Shown piece after piece: positions 27,520 to 36,631 of a DNA stretch of 64,000 bases. The stretch lies in NCBI GenBank assembly GCA_965248935.1, contig OZ252214.1, positions 4,712,001-4,776,000 of the forward strand. The letters run 5' to 3'. The DNA is from G032773895 sp965248935. GTDB lineage: Bacteria > Pseudomonadota > Gammaproteobacteria > Pseudomonadales > Cellvibrionaceae. A program made the translations under genes and the position numbers. Position 1 is the first letter of the stretch. Every line of letters begins with the position of its first letter. A model generated the notes under the pieces. The model was not told where the DNA came from. It saw nothing but the letters and a program-made list of their open reading frames with translations, and did not search any database.

Positions 27520-28585
27520 CGGCTTGCTCCTTTAATGAAATAACACCGGGAATTTCAACCACAGGTCTGGGCGTGCCCTGCGCTAAAGCCGAAGGGTTAA
27601 GGAATACTTTAGAACCATCCAATTTAAGTTGGTAGGTAGCGATTCGCTCGGTAAATGGGCAAGGTGCCCGACCATCTTCGGGTTTATATTGAAAACCATG
27701 CCAAGGGCAGGTAATTAAACCGTCGATCACCCGCCCCTCTCCTAAAGGCCCATTTTGGTGTTGGCACGCATTGCTTACAGCAGCGAGTTTATTCGTATCG
27801 TAACGAAATACGGCAATACGCTCTTCATCATTAATCGATACCGTAATTGCGCGATTATTAGGAATATCCATCCAGTTTCCAATATCCACCCACTCTTGCC
27901 CTTGGCAAGTCCTGGTCGGTTTACAACTTTTCAAACCAGATACTATGTGTAAACCACTCACCAACAAAACACTGGAAAGCACGACAATTGAAGAAAGCCC
28001 CGTGGTTTTATCCATCATTGCACCATAAGCTAAGTGGACAATAACAAGACCATAGGCGAGATAGACAGCCATATGAATGGCCTTCCATACCGGCGCACTA
28101 AGATTCGCATTCCAGTAATCGTGACTCGTTGCCGCCATTACAAATAAAATCAGTAACGCCAAAAACCCAAACCGTTGAAAGGGCACATCCGAAGGAACGT
28201 CGAAACTTCCGAGCGATGAAAATATTGATTCTATGGGGTTGATCACACCAAAACCGTGATACCACATAATAACCAGCGCCCCGTGTAACAGAGCAATAAT
28301 AAACATAGATACGCCCATATGGCGTCGATTGTAAAGTAGCGGTAAAAAACGTGTATTTAATCGTGCAAGCGGACCAATACAGAGAATAAGCGTTAAGAGA
28401 ATAAATGCCAGCGAGCCAAACGCACGTATCAACAACGCCATTGGAGAAAGCGCATCCGCGCCAGAATGCATTGCGCTACTGACGCCCATAAATAGAACGA
28501 CGTACAATACAATGACTAACCAGAGTGCTTTATCATAGTTTTTCTTAAAACCATTCCACTGCACAGGAACATAACCATTACTCAT
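27512..28585 (-). CDS. Ferric-reductase-like membrane protein with C-terminal Rieske domain
   Basis: 357 residues. The first 220 make about six membrane helices of the ferric-reductase/YedZ/NOX type, with paired His residues on helices (RHMGVSMFIIALLHGALVI, WKAIHMAVYLAYGLVIVHLAY, VLLVSGLHIVSGL), suitable for two b haems. A Rieske domain follows: CQHQNGPLGEG and CPWHGFQYKPEDG at about 270-300. Electrons could thus pass between a cytoplasmic Rieske cluster and membrane haems or quinone. It overlaps the small gene upstream by four bases (ATGA) and the one downstream by eight. Confidence 0.85.
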   Translation of the reverse strand: MSNGYVPVQWNGFKKNYDKALWLVIVLYVVLFMGVSSAMHSGADALSPMALLIRAFGSLAFILLTLILCIGPLARLNTRFLPLLYNRRHMGVSMFIIALLHGALVIMWYHGFGVINPIESIFSSLGSFDVPSDVPFQRFGFLALLILFVMAATSHDYWNANLSAPVWKAIHMAVYLAYGLVIVHLAYGAMMDKTTGLSSIVVLSSVLLVSGLHIVSGLKSCKPTRTCQGQEWVDIGNWMDIPNNRAITVSINDEERIAVFRYDTNKLAAVSNACQHQNGPLGEGRVIDGLITCPWHGFQYKPEDGRAPCPFTERIATYQLKLDGSKVFLNPSALAQGTPRPVVEIPGVISLKEQADV

Positions 28586-28767
28586 GGTAAATACCCCCCG
28601 GCTTGCTGCTTTGTCACCTCCTCAACAGGAAGATCAATATCCCCCCTCGATTGAAAACCTGTATAAACCAAGGCTAATAAAAGCAATGACAATAACCACC
28701 AAATAAAAAAATGTGCTTTACGATGAGTTTTTTTCACAATACTTTTCCCAAAAATATATTTATACAA
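28582..28767 (-). CDS. Small single-helix membrane protein
   Basis: About 61 residues with a His/Lys-rich lead (KTHRKAHFFIWW), one membrane helix (LLSLLLLALVYTGFQ) and a short acidic tail. The apparent start is a TTG overlapping the end of the previous gene. Small single-span subunits of this kind stabilise membrane redox complexes. It is translationally coupled on both sides, which supports it being real in spite of its size. Confidence 0.6.
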   Translation of the reverse strand: MYKYIFGKSIVKKTHRKAHFFIWWLLSLLLLALVYTGFQSRGDIDLPVEEVTKQQAGGYLP

Positions 28768-28960
28768 GGGTATGAGTTAATGGTCGCAACCAACGAAACA
28801 ATACCAATGGCCAAAGTGCCAGTGCCGCAGGTAACCACAATAAGCGCACTCCTATACCCGCACCCTCTGCCGTACGATCAATTTTTTTATACCCGACAAA
28901 GACAAAAGCCAAACCAAAAACTAAACCAATCACGCTATAAACCAAAAAAAACATAAACAT
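28760..28960 (-). CDS. Small two-helix membrane protein
   Basis: 66 residues with two hydrophobic helices (MFMFFLVYSVIGLVFGLAFV and LLWLPAALALWPLVLFRWL) and the ATG preceded by GGGAGAT. It starts two bases after the Rieske-GltB fusion ends and overlaps the next gene by eight bases. It is probably a subunit of the membrane part of the same redox complex. Confidence 0.7.
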   Translation of the reverse strand: MFMFFLVYSVIGLVFGLAFVFVGYKKIDRTAEGAGIGVRLLWLPAALALWPLVLFRWLRPLTHTLV

Positions 28961-28962
28961 AT

Positions 28963-30576
28963 TTATCTCCCGTAAATACCACCAAATTCAACACCCGTCA
29001 ATTCTGCCATCTGAGTTTTAAATGTGGTTAAATCATCAATACAAAATTCATTAAGACGTGAATGCCCGCAGGCTCTTGCTAAAATACTCATCAGCTCAAT
29101 ACTCGCATTAAAAAACCGTGCAAGCCGGGCTGAAGCGTCCTCCACCATTAAACGAGTACGTAAGTGATCCTGTTGAGTTGCGATACCCACCGGGCACATA
29201 TTACTGTTACACGCACGCATCCCAATACAGCCAATAGCTTGCAATGCAGAATTTGAAACCGCAATAGCATCTGCCCCTAAAGCTAACGCCTTGGCAAAAT
29301 CTTCTGGAACACGTAAACCGCCGGTGATAATTAACGACACATGACCTTGTCCGCTACGATCAAGGTGGCGACGCGCACGCGCCAAAGCCGGAATAGTGGG
29401 AATGGAAATATTATCGCGGAAAATAAGTGGCGCAGCGCCAGTGCCACCGCCACGACCGTCGAGAATAATATAGTCAACCCCTATTTCCAGTGCTGCATCT
29501 ATATCCTTTTCTATTTTTTGCGCAGAGAGTTTATACCCAACAGGAATGCCACCTGTTTGCTCTTTGACTTGCTCTGCGAATTCTTTAATCTGTGAAAGTG
29601 ATGTCCATTCGGGAAAAGTTGCCGGAGAAATCGCATCTTCCCCAGGCTGTAAACCCCGGACTTCGGCAATCTTCCCTCGAACTTTATTACCAGGCAAGTG
29701 ACCACCTGTCCCGGTCTTTGCTCCCTGCCCACCTTTAAAATGGAATGCTTGGCACTTCTTGACTTTATCCCAAGAAAAGCCAAAACGTGCTGATGCCAGC
29801 TCATAAAAATAACGCGAGTTGCTCTCTTGTTCCTCTGGCAACATCCCGCCCTCGCCTGAGCATATTCCTGTTCCCGCAAGTTCAGCACCCTTTGCCAAAG
29901 CAATTTTGGCCTCTTCAGAAAGGGCACCAAAACTCATATCGGAAACAAAAATAGGAATATCCAGTTGCAGTGGCTTCTTTGCTTTGGGGCCGATAATAAC
30001 GCTGGTATCAACATCTTCATTATCAAGTAATGGACTGTTCGCTAACTGAGCGACTGTAAATTGAAGATCATCCCAGCTCGGCAACTCAGAGCGAGGCACA
30101 CCCATTGCCGCCATTGGTCCATGATGACCTAATTTGCTCAAGCCATCACTGGCCAACTTTCGAATCAACTTCACATAGGGCTCATCCGCTGTACCCGTAT
30201 GATCTTGATAATTTCCCTGATAACTATCTCGAACAAAAGGTTGTGGGTGGATATCCTGCCATGCACGAATTTCATCCTCATCAACCCACACCTCTCCAGA
30301 CTCAACCCAAGCTGAAAACTTGTGTAAAGATTCCTTATTATCATAAGCACTAATGCCCGTGTCATAACGGTAATCCCAGTCATGCACACCACAGATAAGG
30401 TCGTTCCCCTTCACATAGCCATCAGACATCAACGCACCACGGTGCGCACAACGACCATAAAGCACGGACACATCATCATCGTAACGCACGATAACCAAAT
30501 CAACATTGGCGACCAATGCATGTAAGGGTTTGCGATCTTCTACTTTATTCCACTTTGCTATACTGACTTTTCTCAT
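28963..30576 (-). CDS. Rieske-GltB-type FMN/3Fe-4S domain fusion
   Basis: 537 residues, first gene of the operon. Residues 1-105 are a Rieske domain (GRCAHRGALMSDG with Cys43/His45; ICGVHDWDYR with Cys62/His65). About 180-520 are the FMN-binding synthase domain of glutamate synthase: FVSDMSFGALSEEAK, FHFKGGQGAKTGTGGHLPG, ISPATFPEW, ILDGRGGGTGAAP and LIITGGLRVPEDFAKALALG. The 3Fe-4S ligands are in CIGMRACNSNMCPVG (C-x5-C-x4-C). There is no glutaminase domain, so it is not a normal glutamate synthase. Internal electron flow Rieske - 3Fe-4S - FMN is likely; the substrate is unknown. Confidence 0.85.
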   Translation of the reverse strand: MRKVSIAKWNKVEDRKPLHALVANVDLVIVRYDDDVSVLYGRCAHRGALMSDGYVKGNDLICGVHDWDYRYDTGISAYDNKESLHKFSAWVESGEVWVDEDEIRAWQDIHPQPFVRDSYQGNYQDHTGTADEPYVKLIRKLASDGLSKLGHHGPMAAMGVPRSELPSWDDLQFTVAQLANSPLLDNEDVDTSVIIGPKAKKPLQLDIPIFVSDMSFGALSEEAKIALAKGAELAGTGICSGEGGMLPEEQESNSRYFYELASARFGFSWDKVKKCQAFHFKGGQGAKTGTGGHLPGNKVRGKIAEVRGLQPGEDAISPATFPEWTSLSQIKEFAEQVKEQTGGIPVGYKLSAQKIEKDIDAALEIGVDYIILDGRGGGTGAAPLIFRDNISIPTIPALARARRHLDRSGQGHVSLIITGGLRVPEDFAKALALGADAIAVSNSALQAIGCIGMRACNSNMCPVGIATQQDHLRTRLMVEDASARLARFFNASIELMSILARACGHSRLNEFCIDDLTTFKTQMAELTGVEFGGIYGR

Positions 30577-31019
30577 AAAAGGTAAATGCCACGTAAATTA
30601 GTTAATAATGACTAAAAATATAGGTAACGCTTAAAATAAATCGTTTTAAGTTACTTGGTATAAGTTACTCGGTAATAAGCTACTCGGTATAAATTATTTG
30701 ATATAAGCTACTTTGTTAGTACTGGTTATAAATCACTGGTTAATAAGTCACTTGGTTATAAAATATCTTTGCATTTATACATTTACACAAACCGAAAGCA
30801 TAAAGCGAGCCAATAAAATTTCGAGTTACAGTGTACGAACTCAGTAGATTTATATTATCGAATGTTCGGTATTTCACATACTCACCAAATATCGTCACCA
30901 AATATCGCAACTATTCATATATAATGATTTATCTCGCGCCAAAACAGCTCTTTTCGATAACAAATAAACATGGTGTAAATATTGCTCGCTCATACACTTA
31001 AATTTGCCACGATACGCTA
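30577..31019. other. Divergent promoter region with degenerate tandem repeats
   Basis: It lies between the Rieske operon (minus) and the sigma-54 regulator (plus), so it must hold both promoters. At about 30640-30765 a unit like AAGTTACTTGGTATAAGTTACTCGGTAATAAG recurs seven or eight times with drift (T-A-A-x-x-T-A-C-T-x-G-G-T). I found no clear TGGCAC-N5-TTGC sigma-54 box. Regularly spaced AT-rich units could be a regulator-binding array or mere repeat growth. Confidence 0.55.
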
Positions 31020-32795
31020 ATGAAAATTCTTTATATCGAAGATGACCCCGGCCTAGCTAAACTTGCCAAACGAAAATTGGAGCAAAAAGGCTATTTTGTT
31101 TTCCTAGCAAACACTATAGCTGAAGGCAAAGCCCTCCTAGGGGAAAATAAATTTGATTGTGTACTCACCGACTATGCATTACCCGATGGCCGAGGAACTG
31201 AATTTATGGAAGAATACAAAAAAAGTGCCGCCCATATACCCTGGGTCGTTATTACCGCACTTGGCAATGAAAAATTGGCCGTAGAGGCAATGAAAAAAGG
31301 GGCCAGTGATTATATAGTCAAAGACATAGAAGCCTCCTATTTAGACCTATTGCATTCCATTCTTCATCGAACTATCGGCATAGCGAAACTTAAACAAAGC
31401 AAAGCACTTTCAGAACAACAACTCATTGAAACAACAATACGCTTAAGACTACTGTTTAACAGCTCGTTTGATTTACTCATAGTGTGCGATAAACAATGGA
31501 AAATTATAGATGCCTCGGAAAACGCATTAAAACATTACGCAGAAATACCCGAACACTTTATAAATAAAAACCTTTTTAAAAAAATGTGTATTGACAAGCA
31601 CGATACAGAAACCCTACTTTCACATAAAGATGACAAAAAGACTGTAGAACTTACCATGACCATTGGGCAACACCGCTTTCCCGCCTGTGTTCGCAAAAAA
31701 CCTTTAAACGATGGTAACTATTTAATCAGTTTCAGAGATACCAGTGACCGCCAAGCACTCGTATCCGCGCAAAAAACAGTAAGCCGTGTTACAGAAGAAC
31801 GTGATCGGTATGAAGCCTCATCAAAGTATCTACGACAAGCACTAAAAAAATCCTCGAATAAAGAAATGATTGGGGTAAGCCCACAATTTAAAAATATACT
31901 TACTACCATTGAACAAGCAGCACTAGTGGATGCAAGTGTTCTCGTTATTGGAGAAACTGGGACAGGTAAAGAATTAGTTGCCAACCTATTACATGAACTC
32001 AGCTCACGATCAGATCAAAACTTAATAAAAGTTAACTGTGCAGCCTTACCAACAGAACTAGTAGAAAGCGAATTATTTGGACATGTTAAAGGCTCATTTA
32101 CAGGCGCCTACCAAAATAAAATAGGTCGTTTTGAAGCCGCTCACCAAGGAACCTTGGTACTGGATGAAATAGGCGAATTTCCTCTTACACTTCAATCAAA
32201 ATTACTCAGGGCGTTACAATCTGGTGAATTCCAACAAATAGGTTCAAATGAAACCAAACAGGTTAATGCCCGCATAGTCGCTCTTACTAATAGGGATTTA
32301 AAAATGATGGTAGAGCAAGGTCAATTTCGGGAAGACCTGTATTATCGTTTAAATGTAATCCCCATTTCTTTACCCCCCTTGCGAGAACGAAAAGAAGATA
32401 TACCATTGCTTTTTAACAGTTTTCTTAGCGAACTGCAAGAAACCTATTCTCGATCAAACAACCCTATTCCACCATCAACTAATGAATTACTTATGGAGTA
32501 CCATTGGCCTGGCAACATCAGAGAGCTTCGGAATTTCGCTGAACGTGGTTTGGCCATCGGCAATTGGCACCTGCCCAAGCAACACATTAATGCAAGCGAA
32601 AAAACCGCAAATATTTCTGCCATCAGTACGCTCGCAGACAATGAAAAACAGCATATCATCAAAGCACTAGACGCCTGTAATGGCGTGCTGTCAGGCAGTA
32701 AAGGCGCTGCGGCACTGTTGAATATCAACGCCAATACTCTGCGAGCAAGAATGAATAAATTAGGCATTACCACATCAGGACGAAGATATGTGTAG
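31020..32795 (+). CDS. Sigma-54-dependent response regulator (REC-PAS-AAA-Fis)
   Basis: 591 residues. The receiver domain (MKILYIEDDPGLAKLAKRKL, phospho-Asp in DCVLTDYALPDGRG, Lys in VKDIEA) is followed by a PAS-like segment (about 140-240) and a full sigma-54 ATPase: GETGTGKELVANLLHELS near 310, GSFTGAYQNKIGRFEAAHQG near 357 (the GAFTGA loop is GSFTGA), DEIGEFPL and PLRERKEDIPLL. A Fis-type HTH ends it (GSKGAAALLNINANTLRARM). The sensor kinase partner lies three frames downstream. Ser in place of Ala in the sigma-54 loop is a modest deviation known in some activators. Confidence 0.95.
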   Translation: MKILYIEDDPGLAKLAKRKLEQKGYFVFLANTIAEGKALLGENKFDCVLTDYALPDGRGTEFMEEYKKSAAHIPWVVITALGNEKLAVEAMKKGASDYIVKDIEASYLDLLHSILHRTIGIAKLKQSKALSEQQLIETTIRLRLLFNSSFDLLIVCDKQWKIIDASENALKHYAEIPEHFINKNLFKKMCIDKHDTETLLSHKDDKKTVELTMTIGQHRFPACVRKKPLNDGNYLISFRDTSDRQALVSAQKTVSRVTEERDRYEASSKYLRQALKKSSNKEMIGVSPQFKNILTTIEQAALVDASVLVIGETGTGKELVANLLHELSSRSDQNLIKVNCAALPTELVESELFGHVKGSFTGAYQNKIGRFEAAHQGTLVLDEIGEFPLTLQSKLLRALQSGEFQQIGSNETKQVNARIVALTNRDLKMMVEQGQFREDLYYRLNVIPISLPPLRERKEDIPLLFNSFLSELQETYSRSNNPIPPSTNELLMEYHWPGNIRELRNFAERGLAIGNWHLPKQHINASEKTANISAISTLADNEKQHIIKALDACNGVLSGSKGAAALLNINANTLRARMNKLGITTSGRRYV

Positions 32796-33069
32796 TTATT
32801 TATACCGCTATTTATGTAAATATTTATATACTTATTTACGAAATTTAATATTTATCTGTACCTTCTGGTGTAACTTCTCTTACGCGGAAACCTCTTCAGG
32901 TGACGTCTATAAAGCCTTATTAAACCTTTCTCTAAATATTAAAGAAATTCGTCAAGAAATGGGGGTTGTTTTTGTTGCCAAAAAATCCATCGATGTTATT
33001 AACGTCCAGCCTAGAGAAGTATATTTTCAAGCTCAAACCGTTGTCGAAAAAATAAGCCGATTGCATTAG
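32788..33069 (+). CDS. VY-repeat protein, N-terminal part (probable frameshift)
   Basis: 93 residues: a hydrophobic leader (YLRNLIFICTFWCNFSYAET), probably a signal peptide, then the repeats GDVYKALLNLSLNIKEIRQEMG and PREVYFQAQTVVEKI. The unit P-x-x-VY-x5-L-x3-I-x2-I-x3-LG recurs three more times in the next frame (33083-33457). It overlaps the regulator's stop by eight bases. The reading frame changes between 33063 and 33082, so the two pieces are probably one gene, about 220 codons long, broken by a single frameshift, or else two coupled genes. Confidence 0.55.
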   Translation: MCSYLYRYLCKYLYTYLRNLIFICTFWCNFSYAETSSGDVYKALLNLSLNIKEIRQEMGVVFVAKKSIDVINVQPREVYFQAQTVVEKISRLH

Positions 33070-33082
33070 TATTTCAAGCTCC

Positions 33083-33457
33083 ATGTTAATTCACTTTAAC
33101 AACCATACGCCCCTTGGTATTGAACCGTCATACGAATCAAGAAAAACACCAGCGGATGTTTATAATAAACTTGTTCTTACCAATAAAAGTATTCACAAAA
33201 TTATCAAAAAACTGGGTGGAGACTGCCTTAAGCTTGGGCCAAAAGAAACACAACGTAATAATATCAAACCTGCTGACGTTTACGACCTAGCTTCATTGGT
33301 TATCGCTGAATTACACTACCTGCGTAATTTAATTGGAACATCATTGATACCAAAATCGCCTTACTACCCCGGGAAAAAATTCCCGTCACACGTCTACCAA
33401 CGTGTCTCTCAACTGGAATCACAAGTCCATATGATTTTCCAGGAATTAGATCAGTGA
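33083..33457 (+). CDS. VY-repeat protein, C-terminal part
   Basis: 124 residues with three more repeats: TPADVYNKLVLTNKSIHKII, KPADVYDLASLVIAELHYLR and FPSHVYQRVSQLESQVHMIF. Each unit is a Pro-x-x-Val-Tyr turn and an amphipathic helix ending near Leu-Gly, so the whole is a helical repeat rod. It overlaps the kinase start by four bases (GTGA), so the kinase is coupled to it. A periplasmic sensing or docking partner for the kinase is a fair guess. I do not know a named family. Confidence 0.6.
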   Translation: MLIHFNNHTPLGIEPSYESRKTPADVYNKLVLTNKSIHKIIKKLGGDCLKLGPKETQRNNIKPADVYDLASLVIAELHYLRNLIGTSLIPKSPYYPGKKFPSHVYQRVSQLESQVHMIFQELDQ

Positions 33458-35304
33458 CCCAAAGAACACTTAAAGAAACACTGCTTAGATCATTTGTACC
33501 ACTATTATTGAGTTGTATTTTAGTATTAATCGTCACGCTAATTATAATTGTATTGCTGCAAATTAATACAGGCAAAATTGTCCATAAACGCATTCCTATT
33601 ACCGAAGTAGCCTCAGAATTTGTCCTATCAATTGACAACTGCATCGGAAACCTTAGAAGCTGGATTTTAACTGGAGAAGACAGTAAGCGCTGGGATAAAA
33701 TAGAATGCGAAAGTGAACTCAAAAAAATGGCAACATCCTTAGAAAATGCCGTTAATGACCCCTCAATAGAAAACACTAAAAACATCAAACACCTATTAGC
33801 ACAACTTCGCGTATCTATTTGGTATGTAATCAATATTTCTCATACCCCAGGGAACAACCCTAGCCGACTTATTTATGAACGAGACCTGCTACCAATTTAC
33901 CACAATATACAAAACGCATTGATAGGCATAACAGATTTAAGTACCAATGCCCTCAATGAAAAAAATATCGCACTAACAATCGCAATCACTCATCAAACAT
34001 TAAGCGAAGCTATTCGAAAACTAAACAATGCACTCAATAGCGGTGAGGTTTTTGAAATCAAACAATTTCGGTTGCAAGCTATTGCGGTAGAAAAACTGCT
34101 TGAAAAAATCAAACTTGAAACACAAAATAACCCCCATAAAGCTAATCTAGCTAACTGGGTAGAGCGCGAATACCGCATATACAAACAACTTGCAGAACGA
34201 AGCCTAGACCGCCGACAATCCTCTGACTGGAACAAAGCCATTTATACCCTTAGAACAGAAACGGAACCTTTAGCCACATTAATCCGCAGTGAACTTGAAA
34301 ACTTAAAAATTGTAAACTCAAAAGCGTTAGGCAAAGCAGCAAATCGTAGCGTTCTACTAACAGAAATAGTGGCATTCACCCTATTGGTATCCATCGTATT
34401 GATGGGAATTTTAGCATTTCGAAGTTCTCGCACCATTGCAAACAACCTCCATAATAAAATCAACTCTCTCAGTGCAAGCGCCAGCTTAATAGGCAAAGGG
34501 GAATTTAAACCTATTCAACTCCAAACAGATGCGCCAGTTGAATTACAGTCATTGGCAAATGATATAAACCTATCGGCACAAAAAATTGAAAGCACCACAA
34601 TGGAATTGAAGCAAGTTGTTAAAGCACTTAAATCATACTCCCAAGTAATAAGCCATGACTTAAAAACCCCAATTATCAACATTAAAGGTTACATCACAAT
34701 ACTAAAGGAAATTATTGAACCCCTTAAAAAAGAAAACATTCATAAACTAGACAAAGAAAACATTGAAGAACTGCATAGCGCACTTAACTTTGTAGATATT
34801 TCTTTCGTTCAAATTCAAAAATTCATTTCCCGAATTATTGAAAATTCACGTTTTTTATCGCACACCATTGAAAAAAAAGAAATACACATTGAAAGCCTTA
34901 TACTAAATACCCTCGCATTATTTTCAAACATACAAAATAAAGTTCACCTAAAAATACCTAAACAATTAACCATTTTATCTGACTCTTTTTTGCTCGAACA
35001 TATTTTAATTAACCTAATAGACAATGCAATTAAGTATTCCGAAGCAAGTAGACCCTTAACACTTACCATAAGTGCTTTACCAATCAATAACGAACTTGTA
35101 CTGTCGCTAGAAGACAATGGTATTGGCATAGACGCATCCATTAACTTGACCGAACCATTTGTACAAGGCTCGGAAAAACTAGAGGGCTATGGTTTGGGTT
35201 TAGCCTTAACAGTCAGCATGGTAGAACAATTAGGAGGCAGGTTAACTTGGTCGAACAACGCCAATAAAATTGGAGCAAAATTTGTAGTCCATATACCAAT
35301 TTAG
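33454..35304 (+). CDS. Membrane sensor histidine kinase
   Basis: 616 residues from a GTG start that overlaps the previous stop. Helix 1 is FVPLLLSCILVLIVTLIIIVLL; a 260-residue helical periplasmic sensor follows, then helix 2 (TEIVAFTLLVSIVLMGILAF), a HAMP-like linker and the kinase core. The phospho-acceptor is in YSQVISHDLKTPIINIKG (His near 400). The ATPase has NLIDNAIKYSEASRP (N box), LEDNGIGI (G1) and GYGLGLALTVSMVEQLGG (G2). The sensor is long and helical like four-helix-bundle sensors. It is the likely partner of the sigma-54 regulator. Confidence 0.9.
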   Translation: MTQRTLKETLLRSFVPLLLSCILVLIVTLIIIVLLQINTGKIVHKRIPITEVASEFVLSIDNCIGNLRSWILTGEDSKRWDKIECESELKKMATSLENAVNDPSIENTKNIKHLLAQLRVSIWYVINISHTPGNNPSRLIYERDLLPIYHNIQNALIGITDLSTNALNEKNIALTIAITHQTLSEAIRKLNNALNSGEVFEIKQFRLQAIAVEKLLEKIKLETQNNPHKANLANWVEREYRIYKQLAERSLDRRQSSDWNKAIYTLRTETEPLATLIRSELENLKIVNSKALGKAANRSVLLTEIVAFTLLVSIVLMGILAFRSSRTIANNLHNKINSLSASASLIGKGEFKPIQLQTDAPVELQSLANDINLSAQKIESTTMELKQVVKALKSYSQVISHDLKTPIINIKGYITILKEIIEPLKKENIHKLDKENIEELHSALNFVDISFVQIQKFISRIIENSRFLSHTIEKKEIHIESLILNTLALFSNIQNKVHLKIPKQLTILSDSFLLEHILINLIDNAIKYSEASRPLTLTISALPINNELVLSLEDNGIGIDASINLTEPFVQGSEKLEGYGLGLALTVSMVEQLGGRLTWSNNANKIGAKFVVHIPI

Positions 35305-35651
35305 GTCAAGGTCATACCAAAAACCATCTATCAGACTGACAAAATAAATTGTAGTAGTGTCATTACTAAGGGAAACTGTCGGACTAATTACCGAGCTAAA
35401 TTTTTCTCAGCCCAAATCGATTTTCCATCAAGTAATGTTTCCTTTAGAGTGCGCCGCGTTTTCAGCCTTATGGTCAAATTCTTTATAAGATTTTCCTAAA
35501 ATCCACCTCTCAACGTATTCCTTTAATTACCAATAGGTTACGACCATCCATGGAAATTTGTTTAAAATATTCCAGTGCGCCCATAAAAAAACGAAACCCG
35601 ACAAAAGAGCGCACATAGGCTCAAGAAAGACAATTAAAATTGAATGTTAAT
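35305..35651. other. Intergenic, nothing recognised
   Basis: It lies after the kinase gene and before a converging small gene. No strong hairpin with a U run, repeat or gene fragment was found. Confidence 0.4.
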
Positions 35652-35897
35652 TTAGCTAGAAACGTCTAAATTAGCTTTTTCTATTGATTCTGTAAAAGAA
35701 GATTCTAAAATACCCCTAGAAATATTCCATTTTGACCACTTCCAACTGGTAAAAATCAAATGCCAATAATGCGAATATATTTCTACACCTGCGTAAAAAG
35801 TGTAAAAATAGCCTTCACGCCCCAAAAACACCATATTCATAACAGGGGACGAATTATTATATTTAGTGACGAGTATTGCACCAACAGGGAGACGCAT
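35652..35897 (-). CDS. Small hypothetical protein
   Basis: 81 residues from an ATG with AAGGA seven bases upstream. The middle is rich in aromatics (GREGYFYTFYAGVEIYSHYWHL, SWKWSKWNISRG) and the tail is polar. There is no signal or membrane segment. I do not recognise it. The good ribosome site favours a real gene. The structured segment at 35914-36119 would be its leader. Confidence 0.5.
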   Translation of the reverse strand: MRLPVGAILVTKYNNSSPVMNMVFLGREGYFYTFYAGVEIYSHYWHLIFTSWKWSKWNISRGILESSFTESIEKANLDVSS

Positions 35898-35913
35898 AAG
35901 TTGATCCTTGGTT

Positions 35914-36119
35914 AGTTGCTAAGCTAAGAAGGGTGACCACCCTGGCGGGTGGACGGGAGGTTAGCAACAGCCCAAGAACTGCCCTGAGTATTTCCGCCGT
36001 AACGGTATTCTATTTCTCAGGACTCCCGACCCTAAAGGCCGGAATTTTCAGGCAACAAAATACGCTGTATATCCAAAGGGTATACAGTTAGTGCCTGTCT
36101 TGGGGGGAGTTGCTAAGCT
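35914..36119. other. Structured segment bounded by a 12-bp direct repeat
   Basis: AGTTGCTAAGCT occurs at 35914 and again at 36108. GTTGCTAA (35915-35922) pairs with TTAGCAAC (35961-35968) around a GC-rich inner hairpin (GGGTGACCACCC). Downstream lie CCGACCCTAAAGGCCGG and a GTATATCC...GGGTATAC hairpin. The region is clearly more GC-rich than its surroundings. It could be a structured RNA leader of the gene at 35652 or the end of a degenerate IS200/IS605-type element. I cannot assign it to a known RNA family. Confidence 0.4.
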
Positions 36120-36631
36120 CCGGCGTGCATTATACCTATACGTACTAGGTTAGTATTGGCGACAATGAAATAGACGCCAAAAATTTAACATAAAAACTGA
36201 AAGAAAAGGAAAATGATTTTCGTGCCAGAATAAAATAAGAACAACCTGTTCAACTTGCGATCTATTTTGGGTTTTTCGTTGCAGTTAGATCATAGCTTTG
36301 CCTAATTTATTTTCCCTACACCACTCTACTTCTCCTACCCTGAGGCAAAAAGCAAAGGGATTCCATCCTTCAGTAGAAACAGAAAAGGCCAACAACTTGA
36401 CCTACATAAACAAAACCCCCGCCCCTTAACAGTCGAAAACTTATACACCTGCTCACCGCCCTTACATTATTCCCGTGTAGAGCGCAAAACTACCATCGTA
36501 GTTTTTCCCACATTACTGGTCGTAGAATAATGAAGTTTTACGGCCAATTTGTAAGTGGTGAAATAAGCACACCCTATTGCTAACGCACTCAAAAGTCTAG
36601 AGTTCTCCCTTTTATGGTTGAGGAGAATGTG
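36120..36631. other. Intergenic, nothing recognised
   Basis: AT-rich, with homopolymer tracts. No gene of credible length. Confidence 0.35.

Noticed and set aside
28963..30576. Ordinary glutamate synthase large subunit
   Set aside because: Too short, no glutaminase domain, and it has an N-terminal Rieske domain.
30577..31019. Sigma-54 promoter in the divergent region
   Set aside because: No TGGCAC-N5-TTGC-like sequence found by eye.
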